From: Hydra vulgaris
Taxonomy: Eukaryota; Cnidaria; Hydrozoa; Anthoathecata; Hydridae
NCBI RefSeq assembly: GCF_038396675.1
Contig: NC_088934.1
Location: 618,001 to 682,000, forward strand
Reading direction: 5' to 3'
DNA length: 64,000 nucleotides
Shown here: positions 13,887 to 25,639 of the stretch, one piece after another
Position numbering within the stretch: position 1 is the first letter of the stretch
Layout: each line of letters starts with the position of its first letter
The notes under the pieces: generated by a model
What the model saw: the letters and a program-made list of their open reading frames with translations, nothing else
What the model was told of the DNA's origin: nothing
The model's database searches: none
Made by a program: the position numbers and the translations under genes

Positions 13887-14868
13887 TCTAGCCTTTTCTT
13901 TTTTAGTTTTTATAATTAAAAAACTATATCATTAATACGATTTAACAATAAACAATATCATCAAATATAAACTTACTAATATTATAAAAAATCTTCTATT
14001 GTTTGATTCTTTACTTTGTAGTTTCTAACAGTTTCTCAACACTCTAATAGATGTTTTTAATAATATGTGGCTTCGAAAAAAGGCGTTTTTTTATTTAAAT
14101 TCAACGCAGAGCAGGTAATCAGTATAACATTCTTGCTCATAATATCTTTTGTTCATTGATCTTTCTAGATTAGTTACCAGATCTTTTTAGATTAGTTACC
14201 AGATCTTTTTAGATTAGTTAATTACTTGTTAAAGTTTATTAAACTTTTTTTAAATATTTTTTAAAAACAAGAAACAACAATACTTTGAATTGTTATTATA
14301 AACTTTATTGAGATTTCTGTACCAAAAAAAGAAAAAAGAAAAAAGACAAAAATAGCCTAACAAAAATAGTCAAAACTTTTAACAATAGCATAACATTCAA
14401 AATAACACTCAATAGAGGTACATATCAAATGAGACAAGCACATAACTAGCTGTACCCCTTGTACTTTCTGCCAAGAAAGTTAGACGTGCAAGACTTACTC
14501 GTGCAGTTTTGCTTCCCTTGTTTCTGGCTTTAATAGCACTCTCAGAAAAATAACTTATTTGAGGATACTTAAAATACCTAATTAAAGAAGCTCCATGAAT
14601 TATCGTTTTATATTTGTTACAAATATTGTTACAAATGTTTGTTACAAAGATTGTTACAGAGGTATGGTTTTTTTAAATGCGTTATTAGTAATGAGTACAA
14701 ACAGATGTTCAGATTTCTGATTGAAAATCTATATATCCGGTCTTGTAATCGCGTTGCTCATATCAATAAGTAAGTCTTCAAACAACTTATTTATTCTCAC
14801 TTTAGTGCTCTTCATGGCACACTATAAATAATAAAAAATACATTAATACATATACAATACCAACAAAG
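13887..14868 (-). other. Remnant coding exon-like segments of an unidentified invertebrate repeat protein
   Basis: Minus strand 14416-14600 reads IIHGASLIRYFKYPQISYFS then ESAIKARNKGSKTARVSLAR to a stop. I have seen an HG-II--PIG-LSEEAQEARNK pattern in uncharacterised, transposon-associated proteins of invertebrates, and this looks like a decayed version. Another open stretch at about 14715-14830 begins MKSTKVRINKLFEDLLIDMS. Function unknown. The rest of the interval is AT-rich with a direct repeat of TTTTTAGATTAGTTACCAGATC at 14185-14215. Confidence 0.35.
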
Positions 14869-15154
14869 AGTTTCAAACTTAGAAGTGTATACACGCTTTC
14901 GTATGCTATTTTTTACGATTAAACCGTTGTTTTTTTAAGCGCAAGTTTGTCATTCCATTTAATTTGGGTTAGAAATAATACCATAATTACAAAAATATCA
15001 TAACATTGTTTGTAAAAAATCTACACTAGAAAAATTTTAATAAACTCAAAAAAAAATTAATACTTGATAAAAAAGCGCAGCAAAAAATATTGATACACAA
15101 ATATAAATTTTTATTTATTCAAACATGTTTTTTTTTTTGTTTTTTTGTTTTCCT

Positions 15155-15346
15155 TAATTTTACTTAGTTACCCCAAGAAGTCCTTACGATCTTATTATAG
15201 ACCACCGCGGATAAGCCTTTAATTGGAAGTTCACACCTCGTTCCTTACCGATGACGCAAAACTTGCCCAAAGGTGGGGTTCGAACCAAAGATCCTTTATT
15301 TCTGAGGCAAGTGCGCTACCACTGCGCTACGGATGCTAAAGCTGCA
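15155..15346 (-). mobile_element. tRNA-derived SINE
   Basis: On the minus strand the head reads AGC-TCCGTAGCGCAGTGGTAGCGCACTTGCCTC, with a box A (TAGCGCAGTGG) and, 35 bases on, a box B (GGTTCGAACCCC) of RNA polymerase III, as in a tRNA. It then continues into a tRNA-unrelated body ending at the CTTGGGGTAACTAAG motif and a poly-A-like tail. Copies are at 63620-63830 and, truncated, at 38373-38505. Confidence 0.8.
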
Positions 15347-15650
15347 TTAACTGTTGAAAAAAAAAATCATGACATCAATATTACGCATAACATGCATTAA
15401 AAAAATCCAAGTTTAAAAAAAAAATTGATAAGAAAAAAAAGTTAAAAAAGTAATGATGCTAAAAATGCTAAAATAATCAACTTATTAAATATGTATTGCG
15501 TACCTATGCTAGTAAAACATACATTGCTCACCTATGCTTGTTAAGTATGGACTCTTCACCAATGTAACTTGTTAAATACTAAATGATCATCTATGCTGAT
15601 AAAATAGTAAATAGCTTGCTAACGAAAATGTTTAATAATTTTCACCAAAT

Positions 15651-15985
15651 TTAATACCTTTTTACTAATAACTCGCGCAGTGTTTCAATTTCTGAATCAT
15701 GTTTTCTTTTTCTATCCCATTTTTTGAGTTTTAAATGAAGCTGACTGGTATCTAATCTTAATTGTTTTCTAGCATCTATTACTAAATACAGTAAAGAAAC
15801 AAATACTGATTAGAATCATTATAGCTTAATTATGACAAACACTCTTCACCCAAACTATTCACTGCTTCAAAGTCTTTAAAATTCTTGTTTGTTACGATTG
15901 CTCCACAGATTGTTGGTATAATCTCTTCCTTATTCGCTTCAGGTTTTTTCTGCAACTGAAAAGCTTGGAAGCTACTAGAAAAAAA
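15651..15985 (-). pseudogene. Two coding-like 3' exons split by a ~60-bp intron, unidentified
   Basis: Minus strand. A pyrimidine-rich TTTTTTTCTAG acceptor at about 15985 is followed by an open segment containing QLQKKPEANKEEIIPTICGA and VTNKNFKDFEAVNSLGEE. A GT donor and, about 60 bases later, a TTTAG acceptor (about 15782) lead to an in-phase final exon with ARKQLRLDTSQLHLKLKKWD and a charged coiled-coil-like end (RKRKHDSEIETLRELLVKRY), stopping at 15651-15653. The conserved splice signals and reading phase argue for a once functional gene or element ORF. The right-arm copy (63140-63460) has indels that break it. I do not recognise the family. Confidence 0.45.
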
Positions 15986-16063
15986 GAATATTGTTTAAGC
16001 GCAATGAAACGGTTGACAGCGGATTTGAAAATTTGTCGTTAGTACAAGTTTGGAAAACATTAA

Positions 16064-18803
16064 GGGGGTACCCCCCTCTGATTTTAAATCTAAGCCTTTT
16101 TACAAAAAATGATTTTTGGTAACATGCTTATATTAAATTAAGAATAATGAAATAACTTTTTTTTTTGAAAGTCCATATTGTTGCCATGGTAACCACAAAA
16201 TACCCCTAAAATGACCAAAAAATGACTTTACGCCGGCCAAAATACAAAGAAATTGAGTCATTTCCACCTTTCCATACTGAACCATAGTATTTTTATAAGG
16301 CAGGTCTATGATATGAGTGGAACAGATTTTTCATAACTTTTTCTCACCACCTCAACAGGACGACCGAAGTTTAAGGTCAAATTTTTTATAATTTTATTGA
16401 CCCAAAACTTTTTTTTTTTTATCTAAATAAAATCCATTCCATTCATATCATAGAGTATAATAAGGACAACACTTCATGAAAATTTCATAAAAAAATATCA
16501 TACCGTTCTCCAAATATATTGGCCGGCGTCCACAAAATGCAATTCTGAGAAAAACCCGATTAAAGTAAAAACTTTAAATACACTAATATTTTATTCATAA
16601 AATAGGTAAAAATAATAATCCAAACTTTCAAAATCCACCAGGTACATACAAGTCACCATCTTTTCAATTATTTTGTCATTTTTTTTTAACTTTTTGGCTC
16701 GTAAAAATTGCCGTCTTGATTTATTATCAGGGTTTATTCGATATTCAGCATTTCTTTTTCTTTCATTATTTAATACTTTGCATCCTGCAATCATATGAAA
16801 GCCTGGTTCCATGTTCAGTTCTTTAAAAATATCAAATGATGCTTTTGCTCCAATATTAAAGTAAGCAAAAGCATCATATACACCAATTTCTAATTGGGTA
16901 AGCAAGACAAATGTTTGTTTTGGTACACGGTCCCAAATCATTCTATTAAATGATTCATTAGCATTTTGTGTTTTGCCGTGCAAACATTTTTGTAACTCAC
17001 TGTCTTTACTTAACTCTTCAAATATATATCTCACTTTCATAATAACGTCCATTGGTAAACCCGGTCCTGGCTTATATGTTGTTGTTTTATTTATTTTATC
17101 AGCATTGTATTTGCACCAGCTGTCTGAACCAGTAGGGCAGTGTGGAAAATGTAAACTATTATTTTTCGATGAAGCCACATGAAATAGCGATGCTAACACT
17201 CATGCCTTCATTTCCTTTAGGTTACCTATATTTTGTCTGATTGCAACTCCAACAAAATTTTGTAAGCGATCAATTGTCGCATCTGTAAGACGCCCTTTAC
17301 CACCAAGGCCTTTTTCTCTTTTCTTTAAATTCCGCAGCCGTGTTCCAACTCTCTTTTGATAATGTTAAACGCATTCCAGCTTTTCAACTTCTATATCAGG
17401 GTATGTATTTTTAACATTCACATAACTTTTACTGTCTCCATCACCTAAATATTGAATATATCTTAACTGGCGATTATCAATAGAACGCTGAAAAACACGT
17501 TTTGCTCCTTCTGGCTCCATACCACCAGCAGAACCTTGGTAATTATACTTACAAACATGGGAATTTCTCCATTGTGCATAAGCATTTGGATTAGACTTTT
17601 GAAGGTCTTGATTAATACTACAACCTTTACAATATCTAGACATGACTTCAACATCGAACACTTTGCCACTAACAGTAGAGATAACAGAAAAGACTCCATT
17701 CAGTGATGAATATCCTCGTTTGTGCCATGTATCATCGCAAGATACACAAATATCAGTTGGTGCCAAAGATGTTTTTTGCAATTTATTTGCAGCATTTATC
17801 ATTGTTTGTTCTGCTACAGTTTTAACAGCTGTTGCAATTATTTTCAGTAGTTTTTCAATGTTGTTTTTGGTCATAGGCTTAGGTAAATTCATAAAAGTGC
17901 AAAACTTTTTTATGCCTGCATATCCATGGCCCATTAGTCGCATGCAATAAATTATTCGCTTGTTAATATCAAATCCTTTTTTATTATTATCATTGATAGA
18001 GGTGTAGAACTGATGAAGATAGTTGCAATCTTTTTTTTGACACTTAAGATATAACAAGGAAGATAAACCATGTCGTTCATTATATCTCTCACCTAATGAG
18101 AGTGTGGGACTACCACATTCTGGACACAGAAAAGAACTAAAGACAGAAATCAAAACAGCAACATCAATGATACGATAACCAGATATACAAGGTTTCAAAA
18201 CAAGTGTATTTTTTAAGTCTTCAACTTTTCGAGACGAAACTGACAAATTAAGTGAGTTTTCATTATTTTGTTCCAAAACACAAGTGCTGTTAGCAGCATT
18301 TAAATTAATTGTTGGCAACTCAATACTAACATTATCAGAAAAACTATCAATGTTCACAGATTTATTAAGATTTCCAATAAATCCTTTTCTTTTACGGTGA
18401 GTTTGTGTACGTTGCTTCACTCGATAATCTTTTCCCATTTTCACTAATAAAACTAAGCTGATAAAATAACACTATAACTGATTTAAATTGTCGTACTTGA
18501 TGTAGCAACCTTTACAAAAATTCTCGAAAAATTCATAAAGAAGCTGTTCAAGCTTGTACTCGACTATTATAGCACACATTAGGGTTGAATAAAGATAAAA
18601 TATAGGATGCATACAGTTAAACAAGTGCGTTGCTATGGCGTTGCTAGGGATATCACGTTAAGATAGTTTATTTAAATAGACAAATTAAGATAGCTATAGG
18701 TTAATTTGCTACTTTTAAAACAATTTTTATAATCATACACAGGTAAAAGTAGTTAAAAACAATTTTTTTTGAAAATATTGAAATTTTAAGGGGGGATAGC
18801 CCC
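16064..18803 (-). mobile_element. Kolobok-type DNA transposon with TTAA target duplication
   Basis: 2,740 bases flanked by TTAA at 16060-16063 and 18804-18807. The ends are imperfect inverted repeats: GGGGGTACCCCCCT on the left, GGGGCTATCCCCCC on the right (opposite strand). The right arm of the inverted duplication preserves the uninterrupted site, with a single TTAA at 62915-62918 and the same flanks (GTTTTCCAGAC, TGGTAGAAAATTTC on the opposite strand). The insertion is therefore younger than the duplication. It carries the transposase described at 16591-18444. Confidence 0.9.
16591..18444 (-). pseudogene. Kolobok / Mutator-like DDE transposase with two stops
   Basis: One minus-strand frame of 618 codons carries two nonsense codons, TAA at 17365-17367 and TGA at 17200-17202. 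Upstream part (359 codons): basic N-terminus; a zinc-binding segment with CPECGSPTL and a CQKKDC pair; then CVSCDDTWHKRGYSSLNGV (first catalytic Asp region), a RYCKGC box and YLGDGDSKSY (second Asp). Middle: VGTRLRNLKKREKGLGGKGR between the stops. Downstream part (202 codons): LHGKTQNANESFNRMIWDRV, the third catalytic acid box. This is the domain known as Mutator-like transposase in invertebrate Kolobok elements. Everything outside the two stops is open, so the element died recently relative to its neighbours. Confidence 0.85.
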
Positions 18804-18807
18804 TTAA

Positions 18808-20769
18808 GATGGGAGAAAATTTCAAAGCATTGATGTGTGAGGAAAGAAACTACATAAATAAAAGTTTTTTAGAGCATGAAGAAACAGATACAGTAAAAGA
18901 ATGCTACTTTGCTGAATGAGGAGTCAAGCAAGAGTTAATGGAATTAGAGATGATAACTTATGTAAGCAGCAACCATAGTTGCTATAAAAAAAGGGATGCA
19001 ATATTACCAAAATGAGACAATGGGTCAAGGTTGGCTGATTAAACTTACTATGAGTTTTGGGACATCATTAGGATTTTGGGCGTCATTAGGAAAACTGGCC
19101 TTAAAATGATTACAGTATTTCAAACAGGGACAAATAAAAGATTTGTAGAAGTAGAAATTGAAATTAGTAGAAGATTATTTGCGAACATGATAAAGAGAAA
19201 AAACTTCAACAGGTGCTAACTTTGTAATGGATTATTTATATAGCATCATATATAGAGGTCAGAAGTGAATGATAATCTGAGAAAATGTAAAGCAGAGGAT
19301 TCAGTGAGAGAGTTACTTTTAATCAATATTTGAGTGTCAATAATATTATGTTATAATTGTTTAATATATACGTGATAATTATTTGCAGTATTAACAAAGT
19401 TTTGTTGGAGTTAAAATTCTTGAGCCACTCTAGGCCTCAATATTAGACACTGTAAGCCTCAAGCTGTCATAAAAAAGAGATCTGCTACAAAGTAAGCCTA
19501 TTCACACGTAAAGTGTTTAAAAACAAACCAATTAAGTGAAGCATTTGAATATATGAACCATAAAGCAATTTTGAGGAATATATATAGACAGGAAAGAATA
19601 AACAAAGATTTAGATGACGATGAGATACATGTGTTATATAAAAATATATATACAGAAGAGGAAGAAAAGGAGAGTGTAGTTTGATTGTTGGTTAATAAAC
19701 AATTAATAAACAAAAAAACATTAAAGACGAGTATTGAGTAAGATTGATTGTTGTATTGGATATCATCAAAAGGATTTAATCAAGAATATATCTTGGTTTA
19801 GTCTCTTTTTATTTTGTCTCGACTACCCGGAGTTGCGTATGTATGTGTTTGTATTAAATAATCTGCATACCGCATGACAGATCAAGTTTAAGATCAACTT
19901 TAGATAAAAGATAGTGCTACTTTAGATAAAAAATTGTTAAAAAGATCATTAATTTAGGTAAAAAACAACACAGGAACAAAGAGAATGAAGATTGCAAGCC
20001 TTCAAGAATGACTTTTATACCACGGTTTGATACTAAAGAAATGATTTAATCATCTTTTTCAGCTACACCATGTTAGGCAAGCTGACGGAGTAGATCCTCA
20101 TGCTACACTTTATAAAAATCCAAGTAGAAGTAATAAATGCTTCTATACCTGCCTGGGTTTGCAAAGTAGTTTGGAGTTTGGAGCCGAACACATATGCTGA
20201 GAGACAAAAGAAATAAGCCTATGGAGCATAGAGACTAAAGACGTTAGCCTAAGAAAAAAAAAGAATGATAAAAGATAAATAAAAGCTAGGTGATTAATTA
20301 AAGAGGTACTTAATGCAATCATAGATATAACTTGATACCCTAAAAAATTGAGCACAGCATCCCAAGCAATAAGATATGCATTTGCCTTGGTCCTGCTAAA
20401 TAACCGAAGGTTGTAACCAAGGGTTAATTCCTTACTTTTCATGTAGCCACAACAATGGAATTTCAAAAACACTACCAGGGACACCATTTCATGGCACCAT
20501 TAATACTCTGATATTTTACAGAAGATTCATCATCCTAGGCATGAAATAATATAATAACACAGGTTTACACCTACACCAGCCTAATAGATGAAGAAAAGGG
20601 TGCAAGACTTTAGGAGTAAGCAGATTCTCCTTACTCCTAAAGTCTTTGCTTCGGAAGCCTTCTACGATACAGTAGCTGGATGGAGTTAACATTTGCCCAA
20701 AAAGAGTATTTTTTTGAGACACCATCTCTAGCCTTAACTCAACCAAGAGCCAAAGACAGGGCCATTTTA
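18808..20769 (-). repeat. Repeat block shared by both arms, with decayed LINE RT pieces
   Basis: Mirrors 61500-62914. Minus-strand frames at 19498-19713, 20143-20487 and 20516-20746 have close counterparts in the right arm, but no catalytic motif, so conservation simply reflects duplication. At about 19930-20070 the minus strand carries a degraded VILEG-Q-S--VTS-V-QGS-like segment of LINE RT, clearer in the right arm at 62230-62330. The final stretch (20640-20760) is the sequence that also occurs at 2835-2965. Confidence 0.6.
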
Positions 20770-22600
20770 AGGAAAGTCAATAGGAAGTAGTAAAAAGACA
20801 TGGGAAATAATTAAAGAAGTTACAATACAAAAAAACACCATTCCAAATAGATTAAAACTAAACTTGAACAAACAAATATCTGATAAGAAAGAAATAGCTG
20901 AAAACTTCAACAAATTTTTTATAAACATAGGAAAAAAATTAGCAGCAGTTATAACTTCTGGAAATAAAACATTCCAATCCTATTTTAAAAAATTCACTAT
21001 GTAATGGATAAGTCGGAACTGTCTCTAAATGAACTTCAGGCATCCTTTAATGCGCTTAAAACAAATAAAAGGGCCGGGTTTGATGATATTAATTGTTAAA
21101 GCTGTTTTTAATGTTATTAAATTACCTCTTTTGTTTATCTTCAATCTTTCAATAATATCTAGTATTTTTCCTTGTCAATTAAAAATAGCAAGAGTAGCCC
21201 CTGTATACAAAAATGGCGACATTTCTATAACATCTAACTACGGACCTATATCTATCCTTTCTTGTATTTCAGAGTTACATGACCGTATTATGTATAACAG
21301 GCTGTATATTTATCTTAAAAAACACAATATCTTATTCAGCAAACAGCTTGGTTTTTGAAAAGAGCATTTAACACATCGTAACTGATTTAGCCAGTCAAGA
21401 TCTGGATGGGTTTGCTAAAAAAAGTTATACTCTCGGCTTGTTCATTGATTTGGCAAAAGATTTTGACACTGTTGATTATAAAATTCTCTTGTACAAACTA
21501 GAAACTTATGGAGTAATAAATAGCTACTTAAAATGGCTGCAAAGTTAACCTAAAATAGAAAACAAGGAGTATCTCATGATTCAACGTATACAAAGTTAAA
21601 AACAATAAGTTGCAGGGTTCCTCAAGGCTCAATTCCTGGACCCTTACTATTTCTGTAAATGATATCTACCTATCTTCAAACATGCTTAATTTTGTTCTTT
21701 TGGCTGATGACACTAACTTTTTTTTATATCCATTCTAATATAAAAACAATTTTCTTTACCGTTAATCGTGAGCTGGAAAACCTTAATGGCTGGTTTCAAT
21801 CAAACAAACTCTCTTTGAATATCAGTAAAACTAAGTGCATTTTATTTCATCACCAATCTCCGATGACTTGCCTCTGCAACTTCCTTTGTTAATAATAAAT
21901 AACATTATAGTAAAGTAAGAGTTTTAGCACTAAAAACCTTAGGAATAATATTTGATGAACATCTCAATTAGAAAAATCATATTACGCAAGTTGAAAACAA
22001 AGTTTCATAAATTATAGGCATTATGCATAAAACAAAACTACTAAATAAGAAATATTTAATAGATTTATATTACTCTTTTATCCATAGCTACATAAGCTAT
22101 TGTAACATTGCTTTGGCAAGTACTTGCCATTCAGCATTGAAAAATATATATATATTAAACAAAAACAAGCCAGTAGAATTATATGTAATGTGCATAAATA
22201 CGCCAACTCCAAGTCGTTACTCCGGGAAATTAAAACTCTTAATGTCTATGAGTTAAATGTGTTCTAAAATTTGTTATTCATGTTTAAATATTAAAATGAA
22301 ATGCTTCCAAAATCCTTTAATAACCGATTTCTAAAAATTAATCATAAATACTTAACGAGGTACTCTCTTGATAATCTTAATTTAGCTAAGTCAACTCTTA
22401 AAACATCTGATTACTCAATTTCATATAGAGGACCTCGTCTGTGGAACATAGTTTTTAATGAAAATGTGAAAAGTATAACTTCAATAAATTGTTTTAAAAA
22501 TATAGTTAGACAGTATTTACTTGAATTAACAGACACAAACCTATTTTTGTATTTTTAAGTAAAAAAAAAATCTTTTTAATATTTCTTACTGTATGTATTT
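20770..22600 (+). mobile_element. Dead CR1/L2-like LINE in the left arm
   Basis: Plus strand. From 20776 it reads SSKKTWEIIKEVTIQKNTIP and later NFNKFFINIGKKLAA, the linker before RT. Next come SLNELQASFNAL, KIARVAPVYKNGD (about 21180) and SIPGPLLFL-like pieces, then a frame with LADDTNFFL-type sequence (about 21700), WFQSNKLSLNISKTKCILF (about 21790) and the ORF2 tail SISYRGPRLWNIVFNENVKS (22400-22470). Frameshifts and stops occur about every 100 codons. The right-arm copy is at 59690-61480 with largely the same lesions, so it was already dead when the region was duplicated. Confidence 0.85.
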
Positions 22601-23700
22601 ATTTAATTTTTTCAGTTTATTGTATTCTTGTTGTAATAATGCATTTCTTACTCCTAGTTTTAGACCAGAAAATGTGATCTTACAAAGCAGCAGGGCACAC
22701 GGCGTGTTGTATTAACTTACATTATACTAGTAATATCATGATCCTAGTATTGCAAATACTATATTTTGTTAAAATAGTGCTTTGATAAATATTCAAAGTT
22801 AGAAAATTTTTTACATGACAACTAAAAAAGTAATTTATCAGATTTACTTACAGAAAAAAAATTTAGAAGTTTATATAAAATTTATATCTATATGATATTT
22901 AGGGGATCTGGTTCCTATTGTTTGTTGATTAGAAACAGAGCACTTGGTCAAATTTGGAAATTTAAATAATGCTGATATGATGAAACTGTTAATAGAGTTT
23001 TTTTTATTATATATTGTATAAAATAAAAATAGTTAATAACATATATTGATTTATTTTGTGAATAAAAATAGTTAAAAATTGTAATAACAAATCATAAAAA
23101 AGGTTTTCAAAATCATCAAGAACTTTGGTTTTGGTGATTTGGTTTTGGTGATGAAAATCTGAAATATCAAAGCACAAGCGAAACAAACATGATTAATGTA
23201 TCTTTAATTGGGTTCATTGAAGGCCATCCACAAAGTACGTACGCAGGTATGGGGGAGTGGGGGTTACCCAAAAGCTGACGAACGTGTACAAGGGGTGTTA
23301 AAGGCAGTGACGGTTGCGGTGTTAAAGACAGTGACGTAAAAGGGGTGTTAAAGACAGTACGCAGTTTGACTATCATTCCTAAACTTGATTTTTCTTTTTA
23401 TATTTATTAAAACATTGAATTTTATGTGTGTAAGAAATCAGTTTTGTACTTTTTTTTCTGACTTTAGTCAAAAAAAAATTTATAAATAATGAGAGAAAAA
23501 AGAAATCGTGCGACAAATAATATTGTTTATTATTCGCAACGTAATTTGATTGAAAGTGAGATATGAAGCAAATAGACGTCAAATAAAAGCCAACTTTTTT
23601 TGAATTCTTTTTTTTAAATTACTGTATGCAAACTGTTTTTTATCATTTCTTTTAAAATGTTAAAATATACTGTAACGTTTTAAGATTTAAATAAGTACAT
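22601..23700. other. Non-coding inner part of the left arm
   Basis: Mirrors 58590-59640. It contains, at 23220-23370, a GGCCATCCACAAAGTACGTACG motif akin to the ends of the TIR element at 23703, followed by a GGGGTGTTAAAG-CAGTGACG motif present three times in this arm and once in the right arm. No gene. Confidence 0.6.
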
Positions 23701-23953
23701 TAGGGGTCGTCCATAAAGTACGTACGCTCATAGGGGGAGGGGGGGGTCTTCAAAAAGCGTACGAAAGCGTATGGGAGGGGGGGGGGGGAGGGTTCAATTT
23801 AAAAGTACGTACTTCGATTTTCTAATTTATCACAATTAACCAGCTAATCAATAGAAAAGTTACATTCTGACTAAAGATTCTAGTTTGCCAACATAAAAAG
23901 ATGTATGGTATATGAAGTAGAGGGTATAGTTTTCCTCTATAGACACACACGTA

Positions 23954-24312
23954 TGGGCGCCCTCAGAATTTTTTGATGTTCCAGATAGGACACTTTCACA
24001 CATTGTGCAAACTCATAACTTAAGTTTGTTTATACCTATGCCAAATGAGGAGGCCTTGCAAAATATCGGGATGGCGGAGGCCTGTGAACAAAAAGCCTTA
24101 AAACGCTTACCCTCCCGACCCCCAAAATGAGAGGGGTGTAAATTTTGCATGGTTATAACTTTTAGATTTGGAAAAAAATTTGGATGGCCTCCGCCATCCA
24201 AATTTTTTGCAAGGCCACCTCATTTGGCATATTAACAAACTTAAGTTTGCACGTTGTGTGAAAGTGTTCTATCATCAAAATTCGAAACATCAAAAAATCC
24301 TGAGGGGGCCCA
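23954..24312. mobile_element. Foldback MITE nested in the TIR element
   Basis: GGGCGCCCTCAG-ATTTTTTGATGTT at 23954 onward, then GACACTTTCACACA-TGTGCAAACT and CCAAATGAGG-GGCCTTGCAAAA, is mirrored by the opposite strand ending near 24312. The arms are about 130 bases and enclose a ~95-base centre. There is no coding capacity. The paired open frames on the two strands are simply the two arms read outward. Confidence 0.8.
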
Positions 24313-24639
24313 TGCACACATGCCCGCCCTTATATACTGGCCCTGAGTAAGACCTGAGGGCCGTGGTTGATGGGACGGAGTCACCCCAAAAAAAACGTGT
24401 CAATGGCGTCTCAAAGACCGCTAGGTTTTGCTAAAATAAAAAGCTTCTTAAAATAGCAAAAGGGCACAAAATTTGCTGTTGCTCCCTCCCACTGGGTTTT
24501 ACCCTTTGTTTTCAATATTACTGATCTCACCTTACACTCGTTTTTTACTTACTAAAGAGGGGTGCCTGAAAAAAACGTCCACCTTAAGTATAGTTTATTT
24601 ACATTTGATTCGTTAAAAAAACAAAAAAAGTTTTTCCTA

Positions 24640-24715
24640 GATTTCACCGAGAATCGAACCTGGATCTCCGTGGACTATTGCCGCCGCATAAACCTTTCGC
24701 CCAAATACACACTTA
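24640..24715 (-). other. tRNA-like sequence (probable SINE head)
   Basis: On the minus strand, GGAGATCCAGGTTCGATTCTCGG carries a pol III B box (GGTTCGATTC), and a weak A-box-like TTTGGGCGAAAGG lies about 40 bases earlier. Stem pairing for a functional tRNA is poor. Likely a SINE or tRNA pseudogene. Confidence 0.4.
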
Positions 24716-25036
24716 CATTAGTAAATTTTAAATTTATTTAAATTATTATTTGCATTTATACTTTAAGACGTTTTTAAAATGCGTAAGCAAAAAGCTTTGG
24801 GGTAGTATAAAGTATCTAAGGTACCCTCCGTCTTTTTTTTTTTTAATTAAACTTTTTAATTAAGAAAAAAAAAAAAAGGAGGGATGGGGGGGATATTTGA
24901 GGGGGGGGGGGGTATTTGAGAAACGTACGTACTTTTAAGGGGGGGTGGGGACATAAAAGTACGCATGGCAACAGGGGGGAGGGGGGGGGGTCAAATTTCA
25001 AAATTTTTGGCGTACGTACTTTATGGACGACCCCTA

Positions 25037-25639
25037 ATAACTTTAACGAACAATTTGCCATTTTTTTAATAACATTACGCTTTTTTATTAAAAGTTCAAC
25101 CGAGAACCTTCAAAAATATTATTTTCTACAATTACTTGGTTCAACTTATCAAACCAAGAAAATAACTATAATTAGGGCTGTTTTTCCAATTAATTAAGGT
25201 TTACAATAGTAAACATTATTTATTTGCAAAACAGCCTGATTAATTTTCCAGATTGAAATTAAAAACGGTAGTTAATAAATTTTCTTTTCATTATTTGTGC
25301 ATAATGTTTTAAAATATTATATTCAAAATAAAATGAATGCGTTTATTTTAAGAAAAATTTTGCACGCTTTTAAGTAAAATATCTTAGTAATCGAAGAAAG
25401 TAATTGTTTTAAATTTTAAATTGCATTTAAACTTAAGCAATATTTTAGACGCTTTTAAGTAAAGTAAATAAGCGCGCTGGAAAAAAAGTAATCATAAATT
25501 TTTAACGTTTGTTTTCCTGTTTATTTTTAACAAACTATCGCTTATTTATGTAGGCTATTTTACTTAATTTTAATAATAAAAAATAGTGGAGTGTTATCTA
25601 TAAGTAAAATCAGTGCTCGTACACAATAGCAATTAAATT
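25037..25639. other. No recognisable feature
   Basis: AT-rich. It does not match the right arm, so the inverted duplication ends at the TIR element. Confidence 0.5.

Larger units (their letters stand above)
14869..23702 (+). repeat. Left arm of a large inverted duplication
   Basis: From AGTTTCAAACTTAGAAG at 14869 inward, the sequence is matched by the reverse complement of the window end (64000 backward). The match continues through the SINE, the exon pair, the repeat block, the LINE and a foldback motif up to GTACAT at about 23700, pairing with 58583 on the right. The left arm contains a Kolobok insertion at 16064-18803 and a ~370-base segment (about 19040-19440) that the right arm lacks. 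Similarity is high but with many substitutions and small indels. The left boundary may extend outward, since the right arm is cut by the window end. Confidence 0.9.
23703..25034. mobile_element. TIR element (GGGGTCGTCCATAAAGTACG ends), TA target duplication
   Basis: The first 25 bases from 23703 are exactly the reverse complement of the last 25 before 25034. They are followed on both sides by a G-rich run (GGGGGAGGGGGGGG). TA at 23701-23702 and 25035-25036 is the target duplication. The right arm has an uninterrupted ACATTA site at about 58583. It contains no transposase frame, but holds a nested foldback (23954-24312) and a tRNA-like sequence (24640-24715). A non-autonomous element of a family that also left ends at 23222, 58412 and 59010. 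Confidence 0.85.

Noticed and set aside
24640-24715. Functional tRNA gene
   Set aside because: Good B box but poor acceptor and T-stem pairing; treated as a SINE or pseudogene head.
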